A DNA stretch of 64,000 nucleotides. Origin: UBA9647 sp963739335 (GTDB lineage Bacteria; Bacteroidota; Ignavibacteria; UBA10030). The notes below the pieces were generated by a model. The model was given only the letters and a program-made list of their open reading frames with translations. It had not been told where the DNA came from and did no database searches. The translations under genes were made by a program, and so were the position numbers. The stretch lies in assembly GCA_963739335.1 (NCBI GenBank), contig CAVUAC010000101.1, forward strand, positions 1 to 64,000, in the 5' to 3' direction. Below are positions 60,805 to 64,000 of the stretch, in pieces; the stretch's first letter is position 1; each line of letters begins with the position of its first letter.

Positions 60805-62366
60805 ATGAAGCTCAGTTTGTCGACATTGCTTGGACTTTTTCTTGCTGTGCTCTCAGCCGCGTTGCTGGCACAAGAAAAGACAGACAGCCCCATCTACAAG
60901 AGCTACCGTCCTCCTTCCCCGTCGTCGCAGCTGAAGCGCTCCGATATCGACTACAACCTGATGCACATCTTCAGCCTCGAACGCAAGGCTTACGCCGGCG
61001 ATGTCGCTGCACAGCATGAGCTCGGTCTGCGCTACTTACTGGGCGAAGGTGTTGAGGCCGACACACTCAAGGGCGCATTTTGGATTAAGCGGGCAGCCGA
61101 GCAGAACTCTGCTGATGCTGAGTACAATCTTGGAATCCTTCAATTCAACGGAATGGGGTTGCCGTGGAATCCGTTCGATGCCTACAAGGTTTTCCTCGCC
61201 GCCGCACAACAAGGGATGGCCGAGTCTGAGTACATCATCAGCATGTTTTTCACGGAGAACCTTGTGGTTCCGCGCAACTGGGAAGAAGCTTACCGATGGA
61301 TCAAAAAGTCGGCCGACGCGGGGTACGCGCCCGCTAAGGAAGCTCTTGTTGACCTTGAAGCGAGAGGGCTCGGAGTCAAACCGCAGACACAGATATCCAA
61401 GTCTGACACAAGCTCCGCACAGAAAAAGCCTGCTGTCAAACAAACGCTTGGCTTCGTCTTCCTCGATTCTCAACCGGACACGAACACCGCAAACGATGCA
61501 ACACTCCTGAAGGACGCTCTCCGTGAAGCAACTCCTCAGTTAAAGCGGGCGCTCGGACTATCCAAGGAACTGACGAAGACACTGGATCTTGACACGGCAG
61601 GGATGAGGGCTATTCGCGACGCCGCTGAGGAAGGAAGTCCAGAGGCTCTCACGATACTCGGGCGGAGCTACGAACGCGGCATCGGCGTCAAAAAAGATCC
61701 GATCACTGCAGTGATGTACTATATCCGCGCAAGCCGGATGTCTTCACCGCGCGCTCCGGGCCTGCTGGCGCGTTCATGGAACAGAAGGGCTTTTTCGATG
61801 CGCTGAAATCCCGCGTGAGCCAGAACGATGCTGACGCAGAGTATGTATGGGCAACGCTGGCAGCATTGAAGATCGACTATCTGATGGCACAGAAAGAAGG
61901 CTTTATCACTGAGAAGCAGGCTTTGGAATTGCTCAACAGGGCCGTGACGGCGAACCATGTTCAGTCCATCGTTGAACTCGGTCTGTGCTATTACTCCGGC
62001 CGCTGGGTGGAGGAGGACCAGAAAGAGGCAATCGCCTTGTGGACAAAAGCAAGTGCCATGGGAAATCACGAAGCCAGAACGAGGATTGCAGCATTAGCCG
62101 TACGATCAGAAAAGGACCCGAAGAAACTGAGCGACGCCATCAACGAACTCGAAGAAGCATCACAGAAAGGTTCCGTCCTTGCTCAAGTAGCACTTGGCTA
62201 CTGCTATGAAACCGGCACCGGTGTTGTTAAGAAAATCCCCGAGGCGGTACGCTTATATCGAAGCTCTGCTCAGCGCGGAAGCCAGGACGCCTACTTTGCA
62301 CTGAAGCGCATGCACGATCAAATTCGCCCGCCGCAAAAGGAATTTCAAATCAGCGAGTTTGACTAG
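60805..62366 (+). CDS. Secreted Sel1/TPR-repeat protein (one frameshift in the sequence)
   Basis: Signal peptide (MKLSLSTLLGLFLAVLSAAL) then Sel1 repeats: AQHELGLRYLLGEGVEADTL, AEYNLGILQFNGMGLPWNPF, further copies near residues 270-310, and more after a frame change near 61770 (VELGLCYYSGRWVEEDQKEA, VALGYCYETGTGVVKKIPEA). Correcting one base joins LLAR to FMEQKGFFDAL-like sequence and gives about 520 residues. Sel1 proteins are scaffolds for protein complexes, here in the periplasm. Downstream is an S41 peptidase on the same strand. Confidence 0.75.
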
Positions 62367-62529
62367 ACCAACCGTCTCATCGGGCTGCAACCCTCCTGAA
62401 CCATCCCTGCTAATTCCTCTCGCGAACTCCGCAATGTGACCTTCACCCTATGCAGTGTTGCTTTTCGCATCGAACTCCGGTAGCTTTGTTCTGCAGCACC
62501 ACTCCGCCGCTCTCGTGGAAACACTGGTG

Positions 62530-64000
62530 ATGAAGAAGCTCCTTTTGTTTGCGGTACTCCTGATGCACGGAACCCCAAGCTTCCTGGTGGGACAGTCTTT
62601 TCTGGATTCTGTTTCCGTTAATAGGCTCTACTACACCTGCAAGGTATGGGGCTTCCTGAAGTACTTCCATTCATCCGCCGCTCGTCGGACGAACTGGGAT
62701 GCAGCGTTGCTTGACGCTGTGCCCAGAGTGACGAACGCCCAAAGCAAGCAGGAGTTCAATAGTGCACTCTCTCTCATGATCTCCCTTGCTGGCTCAATGG
62801 CAGTGCCAACCTCTCCTCCGTCGTACGTTCCCGACAGCCTGAGGTACAACCTTAACCTGAGCTGGTTGACCGATACTGTTTTCTCGGCCGATGTCCGCGC
62901 AACCTTGGACACCGTAAGAAACTGGTTTCGTCCACAAGACAACTACTACGTTGGGGGCTTTCCCTATCCCGCGTTCGACCGGGACAAGCTCTTCTATCAG
63001 CTCGGAGATACGCTTCTATCCGCTCAGGAACTTCGGCTCCTTTCTCTTTTTAGGTATTGGAACATCATCAATTACTTCTTTCCGTACAAGAACGTTTTGG
63101 ATCAAACGTGGGATGATGCGTTGAAGGAGTTCATCCCGAAATTCTGGCGGGTGGGCAACAACGTGAGTTATCATCTCACGGTGATGGAGCTTGCTGCACG
63201 AATCAATGATGGCCATGCTTTTACACAAAGCGTCATCATCGACACGCAGATCAGAGGAACCTACTCTCTCCCTCTCCGGCTGAAGTACATTGGAAATGAA
63301 ACCGTTGTGAGAAAAGTTTTCGGTGACACTTCACGTATCAAGGCCGGAGACATTATTCGGGAGATCAACGGTGTCGACATTCAAGGAGTTCGCGACAGCC
63401 TACGACCGTACGCACACGGTTCGAACACGGGAAGTGTCGAGAGAACGATCAACGCCTTAATTCTTGCCGGTCGAAAGAGCGAAACGGTGAAACTGCTTCT
63501 CGATGGGCCCGGCGGTCTCAAGGAGGTTGGAGTGACGAGGGAACTGACCGACTCGGCGTACTCAAATCTATTGTTAGCCACTGGTCCGGTTTGGAGAAGA
63601 CTGCGCTCGCCCGATTCAGCACGCGCCTACGGCTATGTAGACATGGCGCGGTTGATGGTAAGCGATGTCGCTCGTATGTTCAGCGAGCTCTGGGATACGG
63701 AGGGAATCATCTTTGATTGCAGGAACTCTTCAGGGGACGCTGTGGGGGAGGTCGCACGATACCTCTTCTCGTCCTCATTGTACGTCGCACAGCTCAGGGT
63801 CCCAGACATTCGATACCCGGGAACTCTTGAGTTGATGTCTTCAATCATCGTCAGCAGCAATCTGCCGAATCCGTACCGAAAAGGGATCATGATCCTTCTG
63901 GACGAGGAGACGACGAGCCAGGCTGAATACACGGCGATGGGACTTGAGCAGCATCATCCTTCCTTGAAAATCGGCAGTCAAACCGCCGGGTCAAATGGGA
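62530..64000 (+). CDS. Secreted S41-family peptidase (C-terminal processing protease-like), runs off the window
   Basis: Signal peptide (MKKLLLFAVLLMHGTPSFLV), an N-terminal helical domain with LYYTCKVWGFLKYFHSSA, a second half opening LFRYWNIINYFFPYKNVLDQ, the INDGHAF motif, a PDZ-like segment (IKAGDIIREINGVDIQGVRD) and the S41 catalytic core: YGYVDMA, EGIIFDCRNSSGD, and the Ser nucleophile in EETTSQAEYTAM. The end (about 490 residues seen) is open at the window edge. S41 enzymes cleave C-terminal tails of exported proteins. Confidence 0.82.
   Translation, partial: MKKLLLFAVLLMHGTPSFLVGQSFLDSVSVNRLYYTCKVWGFLKYFHSSAARRTNWDAALLDAVPRVTNAQSKQEFNSALSLMISLAGSMAVPTSPPSYVPDSLRYNLNLSWLTDTVFSADVRATLDTVRNWFRPQDNYYVGGFPYPAFDRDKLFYQLGDTLLSAQELRLLSLFRYWNIINYFFPYKNVLDQTWDDALKEFIPKFWRVGNNVSYHLTVMELAARINDGHAFTQSVIIDTQIRGTYSLPLRLKYIGNETVVRKVFGDTSRIKAGDIIREINGVDIQGVRDSLRPYAHGSNTGSVERTINALILAGRKSETVKLLLDGPGGLKEVGVTRELTDSAYSNLLLATGPVWRRLRSPDSARAYGYVDMARLMVSDVARMFSELWDTEGIIFDCRNSSGDAVGEVARYLFSSSLYVAQLRVPDIRYPGTLELMSSIIVSSNLPNPYRKGIMILLDEETTSQAEYTAMGLEQHHPSLKIGSQTAGSNG

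Noticed and set aside
1..64000. tRNA, rRNA or tmRNA genes
   Set aside because: Reading the spacers showed no cloverleaf or rRNA-like sequence; short tRNAs could still be missed by eye.

Overview
The window is a bacterial chromosome segment, most likely from the Ignavibacteria/Bacteroidota (FCB) side of the tree. This placement is inferred. It rests on a complete mra/mur/fts (dcw) cluster whose MurE carries the meso-diaminopimelate motif, many TonB-type and TlpA-type periplasmic proteins, several ECF sigma/zinc-finger anti-sigma pairs, S23-type four-helix-bundle genes and a Sel1/S41 secretome. No rRNA, tRNA or CRISPR array was seen.

Layout. (1) Bases 1 to about 2135 are much more GC-rich than the rest. 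They hold a shredded multidomain secreted protein (discoidin-like, PA14-like and FG-GAP-like pieces) that runs straight into the truncated 3' end of a DUF6483 gene; this looks like a chimeric join. (2) 2.1-5.2 kb: DUF6483 remnant, metallophosphoesterase, NAD-dependent hydroxyacid dehydrogenase, HAD phosphatase. (3) 5.4-25.1 kb: dcw operon with MraZ boxes, mraZ-rsmH-ftsL-ftsI-murE-murF-mraY-(93 aa)-murD-ftsW-murG-(PH-like)-murC-murB-ftsQ-ftsA-ftsZ and a strong intrinsic terminator. Two decayed S23/IVP genes are wedged into it. (4) 25.2-30 kb: DUF4159, an intact S23/IVP gene and a large DUF4175-type coiled-coil membrane protein. (5) 30-55.2 kb, almost all on the minus strand: five ECF sigma/anti-sigma modules, each with different membrane or periplasmic partners (CHASE2-like sensors, TonB-domain proteins, pilin-like proteins, paired multi-TM proteins). 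Two TlpA-like thioredoxin proteins, an IS110-family element and glnK-amt lie among them. (6) 55.2-64 kb, plus strand: HEGGH membrane protein, tag, secreted phosphatase, Cdd1-like, EamA transporter, trpF, outer-membrane protein, Sel1-repeat protein and an S41 peptidase that runs off the end.

The most interesting structures are these. All five sigma genes share one promoter-like element, AGCAA(C/G)TTTT-N12-(CA/GG)TCT(T/C), with identical spacing, which implies a cross-talking or jointly controlled set of ECF factors. All three S23/IVP genes are bracketed by inverted copies of a degenerate ~7-nt repeat, and each gene has its own repeat flavour; further sites carry the repeats without the gene. 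A pilin-like domain with a GGGG-x-SF-x-G type loop recurs in four proteins of the ECF region, once fused to a CHASE2-like sensor. A three-gene membrane cassette is duplicated, and one copy is split by the IS110 element, whose 5' non-coding end can fold into a candidate bridge RNA.

Sequence quality: rsmH, murE, murD, ftsZ, one sigma gene, one CHASE2-like gene and the Sel1 gene each need one single-base frame correction. Because several of these are essential, consensus indel errors are more likely than real gene loss. These genes are annotated across the shift.
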